The notes under the pieces: model-generated
What the model was told of the DNA's origin: nothing
What the model saw: only the letters and a program-made list of their open reading frames with translations
The model's database searches: none
NCBI GenBank assembly: GCA_949987705.1
Contig: OX465283.1
Coordinates: 72,735,720-72,799,719, forward strand
Length of the DNA: 64,000 nt
Reading direction: 5' to 3'
Origin: Thereva unica
Taxonomy: Eukaryota; Arthropoda; Insecta; Diptera; Therevidae
Part shown: positions 11,766 through 22,838 of the stretch, one piece after another
Position numbering within the stretch: position 1 is the first letter of the stretch
Layout of the letters: the number at the start of each line of letters is the position of its first letter
Position numbers and translations under genes: made by a program

Positions 11766-12940
11766 GGCTGATCGTCCACTGGAAGCGTATTCGAGCGGCT
11801 ACGCGCTTCGGCTACATGAGCGGCTATGCGCGACAGATCCAACAAAAAGAAGTTCATACAAACATCGTCCACTGCAAGCGGCTTCGAGCGGACGGCTATA
11901 GGCGTATACGAGCGCGCCGCGCGAATCCAAATTATTTTGGATTGGTCGCGCGTAGCCGCTCGAATCAGGAAATAATTTTCTCCAAAGCAGACTAGAGTTG
12001 AAGGACATTTAAGATTTAGGGAGAGTTCTAATAACACATATCATGAAAATTTCAATATATTATTTTAGGATTGTTTTAAATTTTAATTTATATTATGTTA
12101 GGATTGTTTTAAATTTATTTTAATACAATATAAGATATCTTAATGTAAGTCAATTAGATCGAACTGGAAGTTTGATCTTATTATAGGAAATTCATTGATT
12201 CTTATTAGTAGCAAAAATTGTGTTTAGTATTTTATTGAAATGCAGGTGTTTATTTGTAGTTGCATTTAAGGGCACTCCATGTGTTGACGTTTTCACCATA
12301 TTTTAGGCTAATGAACCAAATGAACCGAATGAACGGATCTTTTGAATGGTTTTTTTAGTGAACGGAACTGAAAAGAGCCATTTTGCCCACCACTACTAAA
12401 CATCTTCGGAGATATGAATGTTGCAGCTAGTTCAGTCAATAGGAATATATTTAAAAGAAACTTTACTTCAAAAAAGAAATGTCACACTGAGAGTTCCGCA
12501 GGAGGAATAATCTGTCTAAAGTTAGAATCCCTCCTGATTGGGGCTATGGCATCCAAAATATACTGGAATGTGTTGGGGTTCATCCGGTAATAATCGAAGA
12601 ATTTAAGGGGATTTTCCTCCAATTCTCCGTGTAGATGATGGAACTCCCCCAGGCGCATCCTCTTTTCCAAAATAGGGCTAACCCAATGTGCTCGTCTTTT
12701 TTTATTCATTCTACGCCTAACCCACGTAGAATTTTCTAAAAAATATTTATCTACTTCTTCCATCACAATACAGAATTATTACTTCAAAGTTCACTTCAAA
12801 CTGAGCAGCATGAAAAGCTTGCAGTGGACGACCCCTGTAGCGTGTAGTCGCGTATCTCAAAGCCGCATGTAGCCGCCTGTAGCCGCTCATATAGCCGAAG
12901 CGCGTAGCCGCTCGAATACGCTTCCAGTGGACGACCAGCC
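11766..12940. mobile_element. Harbinger-derived element, 1175 bp, TAA duplication
   Basis: The left end GGCTGATCGTCCACTGGAAG is mirrored by CTTCCAGTGGACGACCAGCC at the right end, and the inverted match continues (GCGTATTCGAGCGGCTACGCG). TAA flanks both sides (11763-11765 and 12941-12943), as expected of PIF/Harbinger. Inside are further CGTCCACTG and GAGCGGCTA subterminal repeats and, on the minus strand, a truncated transposase start (12482-12766). It is therefore an internally deleted derivative that would need a transposase from elsewhere. Confidence 0.9.
12482..12766 (-). pseudogene. Truncated Harbinger transposase within its element
   Basis: The product is 94 residues. WVSPILEKRMRLGEFHHLH followed by FFDYYRMNPNTFQYIL matches the N-terminal region of PIF/Harbinger transposases. 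The frame breaks off after IIPPAE, roughly where the family continues into the DDE nuclease. It differs clearly from the fragment at 7038-7385, so two Harbinger lineages are present. With the nuclease deleted it cannot catalyse transposition. Confidence 0.8.
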
Positions 12941-13350
12941 TAAGGGTTGAAAATAATTTATTTTTGCTTGAAAGTACACCCACAATCGAATTTGAAGCAT
13001 AAACTTGAAAAAAAAATTTACAAATTTTTTCTATTTTTAGCCGATTTAGGGGTAGTTTCAACCCTTTGGGACTACCCCTTATCATAAAGTTCACCTTAAT
13101 TTAGTACAAATCAACCACCTTCGCAAATAAATATTAAAAAAAGTGCATTTTATCGCATTCGTTTTCATTATTACTGAAATAATCGCGAAAACCCCCTAAA
13201 AAGGGGTGTTTTTTGCATTTTAAGGGTGACGCCCATGTTTTAGGACCGCGGGACCTCGATTTTCGTGATCAGCGACCCCGAAAACGTTTAGGGTTCGATT
13301 TTCTTAACGGTGTTATTTTGGAACACCTTAACGCGCGTTTTGAATGGACT

Positions 13351-13736
13351 ATAGCTGGCTAATATTTTCAGCGGTGATTCCTAGATGTGATTGAAGGAAA
13401 AAATTGTTTTAGATAGGGGGTTATCCCCACTATCCACTAAGATACAAGATGTTTACGAAAAGTAAATGTATTTTCTTTTTAATTTTACTTAAACTAGAAT
13501 AACTCGAAGACTAATTATCGTAAAACAACGTAATTAGGTTTATCTTTTAGGTAAATGTATGTATGCTTTCATTTGACATGAAGGACAGAAAATTGAGTAA
13601 CTTCAAATGATAAAAGTTATGTTAAAAGTAAAAATGAAAACGAGTCCACAAAATTCGACTCTTTCCCAATATATCAGCAAATTTGGCGGAAAAGTTGATC
13701 CTTATAGAAGTTAAGTTTCGATTAGATATACCTATA
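13351..13736. other. Non-coding, nothing recognised
   Basis: AT-rich sequence downstream of repeat family X. No domain or terminal repeats are seen. Confidence 0.5.
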
Positions 13737-14080
13737 CCCCGGCTTCACCGGTGGAGCGCGCAATTTTTTTGAGAATTAATTAAATGAGCTTTAAAAAAAC
13801 TTCAATTGGCACAAAATTTCCACCTATTCAACTAAGGATAAAACAGACCTCCGTTCACCCAACTGAATTCGAACTGAAGGTAAAAGTAATACTCACTCAA
13901 AAGAGAGTAACCAACTGGAATAATGGACTGATATTCCAGTGAGCTTTTGCATTTCTGACTTCTGGCGAAAAAGCAACAGCAATTCCAAACACGAACTGAA
14001 CATGAACTGAACATGAGTCGGTGAAGTAATTTATGTAAATTGAACTGAACATTATTGGACTGTGCTCGGTGAAGCCGGGG
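13737..14080. mobile_element. Probable MITE with CCCCGGCTTCACCG termini
   Basis: CCCCGGCTTCACCG at the left is the exact reverse complement of CGGTGAAGCCGGGG at the right, about 344 bp in total. GAACTGAA/TTCAGTTC-like motifs repeat inside. No target duplication is clear. Antisense open frames over it show no domain. Confidence 0.5.
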
Positions 14081-14810
14081 CAGATTATTCCAAGAGAAAT
14101 AGAAACAAGGCTGAACTGGGATGAGGCTGAATAGATAGCGACAGAAGAGGGCGTGAAGTGGGAAATGGATACATTTTCTTCGAGTCTTGACGGAATATTT
14201 CCGTTTTTGCTCAAATAGAGAAATATGTTATTGCACTAACTGGTAGACTCTGTTTAGTCCAATCAATCTAAAATAGCTCCATGTATTTTTTGCTTTAATT
14301 GCCAACAGAAAATAAAAAATATGGTCATATAGGAAAAAAAATTCTAAAAAAGATAGCGTCTTTTTTTCGGAATTTGGAATGACGAACCTAACCTAAAAAA
14401 TTCTGGAAACTGAAAAACACGGTTTTTAGCGAATAAAAGAAAAACGTGACCTCTAGATCGAAAAAAATCAAATTATAAAGTTGTAGCTATTCAAATTATC
14501 TTTCGATTGATGTATATTGAGTTATAGGTTAGGGCACAAAATATAGAGAAAATGGGAAAAACTGTCGAAAATCACGTTTTTTTAATTTGTTATTAACTTT
14601 TGTTTAACATCACTTACATATTTGTTATTTGGTACAAATATTGCTTCTTGCTAGCTGAAAAAACGGTGTAATTTTTGTTGCGAAATATTGAACAGTTTCC
14701 TTGAAATTTCACTTTTTGCAAAAAAAGGCGTTCTTGTAAAAACGCTCCTCTTGGTCCATGGATTTTGCTGGATCAACGTTCGAGAGCTTAAACTTTTCTT
14801 CAAACCTTGT
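14081..14810. other. Non-coding, nothing recognised
   Basis: AT-rich, with many A and T runs. No element ends or protein similarity are seen. Confidence 0.5.
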
Positions 14811-14997
14811 CAAGTAAAAAATAGTGGATTTTAAAAGAGTACAATGTTCAAAATGGCCCCCAAAATGTATTAATAATGAAAAAAACATATGTTTGGTGGA
14901 AAAAACTGACTTTCTGAGTCTGTTTTTTCATTATTAATACGTTTTTGGGGACCATTTTGAGCATTGTACGCTGTTAAAATCCACTATTTTTTACTTG
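14811..14997. repeat. Inverted repeat, arms about 75 bp
   Basis: CAAGTAAAAAATAGTGG at the left pairs with CCACTATTTTTTACTTG at the right. The pairing continues, with a few mismatches, through TACAATGTTCAAAATGG and TATTAATAATGAAAAAA. It is probably a fold-back MITE. No duplication was resolved. Confidence 0.7.
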
Positions 14998-15063
14998 TAC
15001 ATGATAGTACAATGGTCAATTACTAGATGGATTTGCGTAGATTGATTGGACTAGTTTAGTTAA

Positions 15064-15791
15064 GGGGACATTCCGGTCAGTTGAGTCAAAAAATGGTCAA
15101 TTTTTAGGAATTTTTTTCTACGAATCTACTAAAGCAATTGAAGTAAACTTTTTTTTATAGTTTTTATTGATCCTTCAAGTACACAATTTAATTTTGTCGG
15201 ATAAAAAAAATAATTTTAAATCCCCCCTCCAAGCCATCAAAGGTCGCCGTTCTTGGCGAACACGTCCTGCTTGCGACCAACCTCTAGGTTACACAGGTGA
15301 CCTCAAATCAAAAATTATGAAAGTTTCTTAAATTATATGATATGATGCTCAGTGTAATAGAACAGTTTTTCAAAATTCGAAAAATTAACAAAATGGTGGA
15401 CAATTGAAAAAATAGTGATTTTTTCGGTCTTTTTTTCACCTCTATTTTTGTTATAACTTTTGAATAAAAAAAGAAAAAGAAAAATTAGTCTATTAGACTG
15501 AAATGACATGTAAGACAAACAAGTAGAACGATTTTAGGGTATATTGCATTGACCGTTTGCTTAGAATTTTGGTCGCAGCGAACAAATTACTCGAACGGAG
15601 ATACAAGCCTCCGAAGTTTTAAGTCATGCTTCGATGTTGCTGGAGGCACTCCTCTTTAATGAGGTGTAACTTTGTTTCTGTTCAAGATATCGTTTTGGGA
15701 TTTCGGTATGTTATTTTTAAGGGTTATATCTATCGATTAATCAAAAACAAAAAAAATCGATTTTTTCAATCCAGTTGACCGGAATGTCCCC
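15064..15791. mobile_element. TTAA-flanked MITE, copy 1, 728 bp
   Basis: The ends are GGGGACATTCCGGTCA and TGACCGGAATGTCCCC, with one internal mismatch beyond the outer bases. TTAA flanks both sides (15060-15063 and 15792-15795). A TTAA target is used by the piggyBac and Kolobok superfamilies; which one cannot be told without a transposase, and none is encoded. A diverged second copy starts at 17423. Confidence 0.8.
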
Positions 15792-15799
15792 TTAAAGGT

Positions 15800-16200
15800 C
15801 ATATTCCGGTAGTGTGGAGAGAAACCAAAGTGATAACCTAATCCAGTCAAGTAAAAAGACTGCCCTAAAAGAGAGTCCTTCCAATTGGTCAGTGTGAAAC
15901 TGTAAAAGGCTCTGGAAAGGAGTGACAGTCATCAGAGTCCCGGATTCATGACAGAGTCAGTAGACGGAGCAGAGAAACAAGATGAGCTCACTATTGTAGC
16001 TCGGCGATATTGCGGTTATTTCACGCGGCAAGTTTATGAGCACTACTGCAGGTATGATGACAAATGACCTCCGAGTGGTAGAAGCACCTCTGAGGGTACG
16101 CATCCAAACGGTAGTGCCAGATTCCTACTGACTAAACTCACCAGACCATTTCAATGACGGCACGAGCCGGTACAGTCTAGCCGTATAGATATGTACTGCT
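15800..16200 (-). mobile_element. R1-like LINE 3' region relic
   Basis: On the minus strand, GTGAGTTTAGTCAGTAG, TGGCACTACCG and a CGGCTCGTGCCGTCAT block match 48680-48800, which follows the R1-like coding remnant at 47845-48510. It is therefore probably the 3' untranslated part of the same LINE family. No coding sequence is preserved here. Confidence 0.45.
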
Positions 16201-16639
16201 AACTCTCCTTGCATATTTCTTGGCTTTCAGGTTCTTTGATATTCGTATTGCTTAAATGTCTGGTTGATGGCGGTGAAGGGGTGTGAGCACCTGTGAGCAG
16301 AGTAAGATTAAACTAACGGATGCGGTAGCGAGAAGAGAGACTCTGAAAGAGCGTATGGGAATCACCTTTGTACTACCAATCTGTTATGTCATTCAGGTCA
16401 TACCTACTTCAATGTATAATAGCAAGCTTAGTTTGAAAGATAGAAGAGAATATAATAGATCAGGGGAAGTCTGGGCGGTGTTGGAGCAGGTGGCCATGAG
16501 CCTACCGTTTGAACTCTTGGGTGTTGAACGAGTTTTGGTAAACTGATTGTGGAAGATTATTCCACAGTCATTTTTTTTTTATTTATAAACGAACTTTTAG
16601 ACATTAATATCAAAAAAAGGGATTGCAGGGTATGAGAAT
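16201..16639. other. Unassigned, nothing recognised
   Basis: An 87-codon open frame lies at 16283-16546 on the + strand. It has no recognisable domain. The flanks are LINE relics, so it is probably repeat-derived. Confidence 0.35.
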
Positions 16640-16800
16640 GAGCCGAGTGGACTAGTCTTGTGTTGCGGGATAAAAATGGCCGTGCAGGCAAGAAGGCGGA
16701 TATTTCAGTCGCTATGGTAATAGTGATACAACTTTGACACAGCTGCTACATTCCTTCGATGGCTAAGAGAGTCAATCCGAATACTATATTTGGTAATCGA
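16640..16800 (-). mobile_element. Relic of the Jockey/CR1-like LINE, 3' coding part
   Basis: The minus strand matches the segment before the RLWNNL motif in the better copy: antisense of 24370-24510, including GGCTAAGAGAGTCAATC-type and TGTGTTGCGG blocks. The frame is broken. Confidence 0.5.
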
Positions 16801-17274
16801 TTTAGAGATACTTTTTTTTTAAAAAATAAGGAAAATAAAAAACCTAAATTTCATGGGGTAATATTTATTACAAAATAGCCATTCTTTAGAAGCTCCAATT
16901 TTCAAAGACGCGTTCGAGTATTTCAAGTGGTATTTGGCCAATGACTAGATTCACCGGTCGGAAGCGAAAATTGACGGACACCAATTACGTTTCGGCCGGG
17001 TTAATATTTCAAGAAATATGGACCGTCAATTCCACTAGCCCATAAATCACCGTTGTTTTGTTTAGATGTAGGGAGAGCAATTGAAACTCTTCGTACTTTC
17101 AAGGGTCTGTAACAGCTATGGAGCGCCATGACAGTTCTGCGTTTATGAAAATGCCCACCGTTTATTCTGACATGCCTGTGAAAGCACGAAAATATTAACT
17201 TATCACTTCCCGAGTAAAAATAAATATGGCATTACAACGGGCGAACACCAAACTTGGTTGAAAAATAGTCCTCG

Positions 17275-18370
17275 ACTATGTGAGGGGCATCAGAAAGCTG
17301 ATGCAACGGATTCGTTGCTGTCTGTGCCGCCGGGTCTCGAACTCTATTCACTATTCGTTTCCATCCTCGATGATTTTTGCAACGTCTCGAGCCCGATAAC
17401 TGATAAATCGTTGATTCTTTAAGGCAGCATTTCCCCTTGTTGGCTCGAAAATTGACCGATTTTTAGGATTTTTTAAAAAGAAAACTAATAGAGTAATTTA
17501 CAAAATTCCTTTTTTATAACTTTTATTCATCTTTCGACTATAATTAAAATTTTTTTTTGGGTCAATCAAAAATATGTAAGTCCTCCCTCCACTCGGACAA
17601 ACTTTGCCGGAAATGCTCAAGGTCGCACACGTGACCTAAAATCAAAAATACACAAATTTTATGAAACTACACACTACTACGTACAAACTGACAGAAATGG
17701 TTCGATTTGAAAAAAAAAGTTCGATTTCGTCCATTTTTTAGCCACATTTATTGTTATAACTTTTCGACAAATTCAAAAATGAAAAAATTAAAACCGTCAT
17801 TCCGTGACAAATGTAAAGAACAATAATTGTGCCAAATTTGAAAACGATATATTGAACCTTTTCCTTTTATCACTTCCGAAGTGTACAAATCAAGTGGTTT
17901 CGGGAAAACAGCTTTAAAGTTTTGAGTTCTTTTCGACTCGAGTAAAAATGAATTTTTCTACTACGAAAGATCTATTCCAGGCCCATAAACAATTCCTTCG
18001 TTAAACTCATATTCCTGCTCTTCATTGGTTTATATTCATAAATTCTATCAAATATTGAAAGGTCATTGTCAGGCGTTCGAGCACCTGCTCTGCTGATCGT
18101 ATCTTTGTCTGACTGTCTTATTTCAAGGGCGGTCGCGGAGTGAGACACCGGGAATCCGCCTCGTGCACCGTATTTGGAAGACCTCGAGCTTCTTGACATT
18201 CGGTTTGAGCAATGTCCACGTTTCCGATCCATAAAGAAGCATCGGAAGGATCAACATTCGGTAAAGGCGTACTTTCATTTTGATGGTAATATTTGTTCGT
18301 TTCCGAATGAGGCGAATGAAGCATCAGACGCTACAGACAGTTTTGGAATCATCGTCGGCGTTATTTCAAA
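17275..18370 (-). mobile_element. RTE-like LINE 3' fragment, split by a TTAA MITE
   Basis: The pieces 17275-17410 and about 17965-18370 are the reverse complement of 25090-25640. They share CTCGAACTC near the 3' end, ATGTCCACGTTTCCGATCC, and TACTTTCATTTTGATGGTAA. The protein equivalent is the LINE C-terminal region with YGSETWT and RRLRWFGH-type motifs. The second TTAA MITE copy separates the two pieces. Frames are broken throughout. Confidence 0.65.
17423..17960. mobile_element. TTAA MITE, copy 2, diverged
   Basis: TTAA at 17419-17422 is followed by GGCAGCATTTCCCC. The interior then tracks 15064-15791: ATTGACCGATTTTTAGGA, CCTCCCTCCACTCGG and CACGTGACCTAAAATCAAAA. The right end is eroded and its position is approximate. 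It interrupts the LINE fragment that surrounds it. Confidence 0.6.
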
Positions 18371-18529
18371 AACGTTTCAAGGTAGCTAATACACCATCAA
18401 TGTAGCTTTTATCAAGTCACAATCGACTGCCTGAAGTTTTTGCAGAAAGATTATCGTACAGCTCATCTTGTTTTCCAAGATATACAAAGCTGTAAGAAGT
18501 TGGTCGATCACAATGTCCTCAATATTTGA

Positions 18530-18909
18530 CAAATGACATATTCCAAATCGCCAAACAAGCATCCCAGTGCTTGGGATTTCTTCACCTGCAACCTGCAACT
18601 ACCCCTTTCACGCACTCAACAAGATATGAATTCGTTTGTTAATAGAACAACTCGACTGTGGAATAACCTCTCGCAGTCAGTATTTCCGAGCTCCTACATC
18701 ACCCAAGAGTTCAAACGCACGGTTCATCACCACCTTCTTCAATACCCCCCCGTACCTTTAAATCCTTAACCTATACCCCCCCCCCCCACTCATCCTTCCC
18801 CCGTACTAAGCTTACTGCTAGACATTGCACCATGACGTGACAAATGACATGACGGACTAGTAGTACAAAGGGTGACTCCTAAGCTTAGCACTGCCACATA
18901 AAAAAAAAA
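18530..18909 (+). mobile_element. Jockey/CR1-like LINE 3' end with internal deletion
   Basis: Matches the better copy from the AAACAAGCATCCCAGTGCTT block, then jumps over about 330 bp to CACCTGCAAC and continues through RTTRLWNNLSQSVF. It ends at the shared terminus GCACTGCCACAT plus an A run. It is a truncated, internally deleted insertion and not a gene. Confidence 0.8.
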
Positions 18910-20182
18910 GCTTTCTGCGCGGCTTTCTTGCAACTTACTGTTGCGCCTTTCGTGCAGTTCTGCTCGCCCAATTGCAGCGTGAATTTCTTTGAAGCCAATT
19001 ACTGCATCATGTTTGGGCAGCTGCTAAGTTTCATGCATTGCCAGAACTGTTGGTGCGAAGAAGTTGATATCGCCAGATTCAGTGAACGCGCGCTGTAGTG
19101 AATGTAGAGGGACATTGTTCGGATACATAAGCTTGAGCACTAAGAAACAATCCGCTTATTGCTGCTGCCCGAAAGTATCCCTAACCAACTACATACGACA
19201 GTCTATTCCGTTTTTCTTTAAATCACTTACAATAAGATTAGCCAAAACTATCTCTGTCATAGCAGTAGTCAAAATACACTTCAAAAATGCTCGTCGCTTA
19301 CTTAAGATAATGAGCTTCAAATGACATTTCCTTGCCTTTATTTCGGCGGAGGGGGGTGTTCGAACCCCTCAACCACCCCCTGGGTACACCTATGTGTCAG
19401 TGCCTTTTCGAAACCATGAATATTCTTTTGTGATGCGTGCAGAATGTAAACGGAACGGTCCGCTTAGTTTGCTGTTCATATGCCCCGGGTAGTAAATAAT
19501 GCGGATTTGTTACAACAGTTGAGTTTATTTTGGCATGCCTGTGAAAGCTGGAAAGTATTAATTGACCCCTTAAAAGTTGGCAGACTATCACTTAATATAA
19601 TCCAATAAATGAAACAGGCTAATCCAAACAGTGAAACAATACGAATCCGTATCTATTTAAAAATCTATGTAGATTTTAATATTTATGTACATAGATTTAA
19701 GAATTTAACATTGCACATAAAAAGTATTAATAAATAACAAGTACCCCTGCATCATGGCAGAAAACCCATGTACTTACAACATAACATATTCGTCGACAAC
19801 AGTTTTTTTGCCATAATTATTACTCACAACATGATTTCCCTAATGCTAATTTACAATGCAACACAATCTTGCAAAAATATCGTGTTTTCGTATTTTAATT
19901 AAAACATCTCCAAATTCGGAAGGCGGAAGTATCTAAAAGTTTGCAATATCAAACCGTATGCGTCACCAAATTAGGTAAACGCACTTAAATCACCTGAATT
20001 CCAACTCAAATCTGTCAACCAGAGAAAATGCCTCACTCACATGAGCTATGTTAAGCTGATTGAGTTGAGTGGTTTTCGAACCGATTCCATGTCACATCAC
20101 CTGTTTTTCCATGTCGCAATCAAAACTTCATTCCTCGAATAGCCGTGACTTTGTTTGAGGTCTCTGCATAAATCTGCGCACC
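18910..20182. other. Unassigned, nothing recognised
   Basis: No domain, RNA gene or terminal repeat is identified. Short open frames of up to 86 codons look random. Confidence 0.45.
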
Positions 20183-20377
20183 ATGAATACCAACCTGCGC
20201 AAAGGTACAAGAAGATCGTCACTAACGAAGAAACGGATAAAAATTGTGAGTAGTAAAGGTAGAAATAACAACTACAATCTACGAGCACGTCCAAAGGCTA
20301 AGATTTCAAATGTTGAGGCAGAAAGATCAAATCTCAGGAAAGCCAACTTCGGATTTGATACTCCCCAAGAAACATGA
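20183..20377 (+). CDS. Small basic ORF, possible exon, unrecognised
   Basis: The frame has 64 codons and a very basic product. RKGTRRSSLTKKRIK lies near the start and YNLRARPKAK in the middle; the latter resembles the short YNLRxR motifs common in chromatin and DNA-binding proteins. A strong-looking splice donor, GTGAGT, occurs at about 20246, so only the first 21 codons might be coding. Codon use does not look like the flanking AT-rich DNA. No family can be named, and it could equally be chance. Confidence 0.2.
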   Translation: MNTNLRKGTRRSSLTKKRIKIVSSKGRNNNYNLRARPKAKISNVEAERSNLRKANFGFDTPQET

Positions 20378-20529
20378 TGGGACACCGAAGGGGGCCCAAC
20401 GGGTGTTCCGGGCAAATAGTGGAACCCGTGCGTTTTGTTTGTGCGCCGAGCGTGTCGGAAAAAGAAAGTTTTCACTCGTGTAAAAATATGACGACGTAAT
20501 TTATGGGTAATTAAGAGAAGAAATTATGC

Positions 20530-20900
20530 CCCTCGTATGCGATGCGTTTTTCGCTCTAGGTTTTCTCGTTTTTTTTCTTTCTCATTTTTCATGCCACTAG
20601 ACACCATAACAACATCATTGGATGCCGTACGCATGATGGCGCACCGCCGCACACCGACCGCGATCGGTTGCGGAACTAGTTGCATCGATCGGATCGGGTT
20701 GGGGAAGTTGATTAACCTGCCGCGATCAATTGATCAGTGTCGATCCTCCCCGTTCCTCGATCGACAGGAAAAGATATGCCGTGATCTCGGGGAAGCAGTA
20801 CAGGTTTTCAAAATGTCGGCCATTGCTAAAAGGGAACTAGTTCAAAGCACTTGACCACCGGTGTTAGGCCAGTTCGCTGTAGTTGTAGTGTAGTGTCGGC
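20530..20900. promoter_or_regulatory. GC-richer, GATC-dense stretch, unassigned
   Basis: This segment is clearly richer in GC and CpG than its surroundings. It holds eight GATC sites within about 130 bp (20660-20790). It carries a 105-codon open frame without a recognisable domain. It might be a promoter with 5' untranslated exon, an enhancer, or a host exon. I cannot decide from the sequence. Confidence 0.25.
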
Positions 20901-22039
20901 CTAATGGCCAGTGTCTGCTGGATCGTCTTAATTGGCTTTTTTGCTCATTTTTGCTCACTTTTTCTTCGAGGCCTAGTTTTTTCTCAATGATTTCGGTAAA
21001 AGTAAAAGTTCCATTGTTGTACCGTTATCAAGCTGCAATTTTATTTTACAAGAAGCTATCATCCCGGGGGAGATGAAAGATTTCATCTGCTTACTTTTCT
21101 GATCAATCTGGTAATGATGGTAATTTGGACTTATTAAGTGGCGAAGGCGCTTGTGGTTTATTAGAATGCCGCAGGGCTTGGGAAGTTCATTGCCGCAAAG
21201 GAGGATCTTGAAATGAGCAACAGCAACAACAAAAAATAATTTTTTTTGGTTAACGTTTCGTGGTTTTGCGCATTAAATTGGTTTATTAATTTATTACGGT
21301 TTTGATACGTTTACATGTCAAATTGAGTGACTCTTGAGGTATGCATGAGCTCGTCGATGTTTTTAGGTCAAAGTTTTGTTTTTGCTGGAATGCGGATATC
21401 ATAGATGAAAGGAAGAACTGTCATAAGCTTCACACCTACCTCAACTACTTAACCCGAAGATCGTTTCAATTCAGAACAAATTCCTTCAGGTGTCTGCTTG
21501 CAATGTCGATTAGAGTCTGTTCTGATTTTAAACAAAAGAATCTTTGCGAAGGATAAAATGGGCATAACCGAGCGCTTGTAATATATTATATGATTTACTT
21601 CTCCCTTGCCACTAAGTTATGTATATTGTAAATGAATTTTGAGTGAACCATGGGTGTGATACTCTTAAGAAACTGGGTGGGATACTTAACCGTTCTCTAT
21701 CGTTGATTTATCAGCTTATCTGATTTTTGAATGATTTGGCTATTAAGAACATCGTTATCGATACGCTATTAAGAATATTATTCGAAAATATTGGAGCGAA
21801 TTGTTAGATCAGATAGATTTGATTTTTTATCCAACTAATACATTATTTAGCCAACAATTTGAAGCAATACCTCTGCTTTTAATGGAGTCGGGTAAGCATC
21901 AAATTTTAGTGAAAAAGGAATTGCTTCGAGTCTCAAAATTTTTTTTTGGAACATGTTAGATACATCAAAGACTATACGAAATGGACATATTCTAGGTTTA
22001 GCAACCGCCGCTACGTAAGTTATCGGCCATTATGTCAAA
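20901..22039. other. Non-coding, nothing recognised
   Basis: AT-rich. Short open frames lack domains. No element ends were found until the LINE begins near 22040. Confidence 0.45.
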
Positions 22040-22202
22040 ATATAGATTCGTATATCTCGACATGTGTAGGTCCGAAAAAATCGAAAAAATAGAGGTTGTA
22101 TCTCCACACATAACGCCGCTTCTCTTCAACGTTGTGATCGATGCAATTAATACCAATTTCTGAACAAATCTCGATACCATTTCCGAACAAATCTCGGGAT
22201 TT

Positions 22203-22838
22203 TTGTCGTCCAATCCTGAGTGTGAAATCATCGTTGCGGGTGATTTCAATGTTCACAACGCAAAATGGCTGACTTACTCAAACGGCACCAGTGTTTCTGG
22301 CAAGGACGTCGAGCTCTTTGCAGACGCCAATAATTTGCATCAAATTGTGGATCATCCCACAAGAGTCCCTGATGTTGCTGATCAAGGAACCTATCTCCTT
22401 GATCTTTTTTTAACTTCTCATCCAGAGCGTTACTCCGTCGAAGTTGATTCACCTCTCGGCAATTCGGACCACTGCTTAGTTAGCGCTAGTTTCCCATTCA
22501 AATTTCCCACCCCTCCCAAACCAGTTAAAAGAACTGTATGGCATTATGGGAAGGCCAATTGGCTGGGACTTATTAATTTTTTCCAATCTACTGACTGGAA
22601 CCAGTGTTTCCGAAACAAAAACGTCAACTCTGCCGCTATCCGTATCTCTAGGATCATACAGGCAGGAATGCATTTGTTCATTCCTCATTCTACCGAATCT
22701 GTGAAGGCTAGGCCCAACAGATGGTTTAATCAGGAGTGTATGAATGCAATCAGAAATAAAGAAGCCGCCTTTCGAGCTTACAAGAGCTCCCCTAGTGACG
22801 CTCCGTGTAGAGTATATAAAACTAAGAAATTCCTGTAA
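22203..22838 (+). pseudogene. LINE endonuclease C-terminal half and linker
   Basis: The apurinic-type endonuclease nicks the target DNA to prime reverse transcription. Visible are the GDFNVHNAKWL block, the LDLFLTS strand and the terminal SDHCLV catalytic motif; the linker with RWFNQECMNAIRNKEAAF follows. The N-terminal third, which carries the first catalytic Asn and Glu, is decayed upstream of 22203. Compared with the antisense copy at 37643-37906, two bases are missing at about 22797, and this shifts the frame before the reverse transcriptase. Confidence 0.85.

Larger units (their letters stand above)
11743..13350 (+). repeat. Repeat family X, copy 3, split by a Harbinger insertion
   Basis: Reads GTAGGGGTAGTTTTAACCCC, then the 1175-bp element at 11766-12940, then GGGTTGAAAATAATTTA, ACAATCGAATTTGAAGCAT, the GCGAAAACCCCC block, and the terminal CGCGTTTTGAATGGACTA. 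Removing the insertion restores the order seen in the antisense copy at 7757-8100. The family has no coding potential. Confidence 0.75.
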
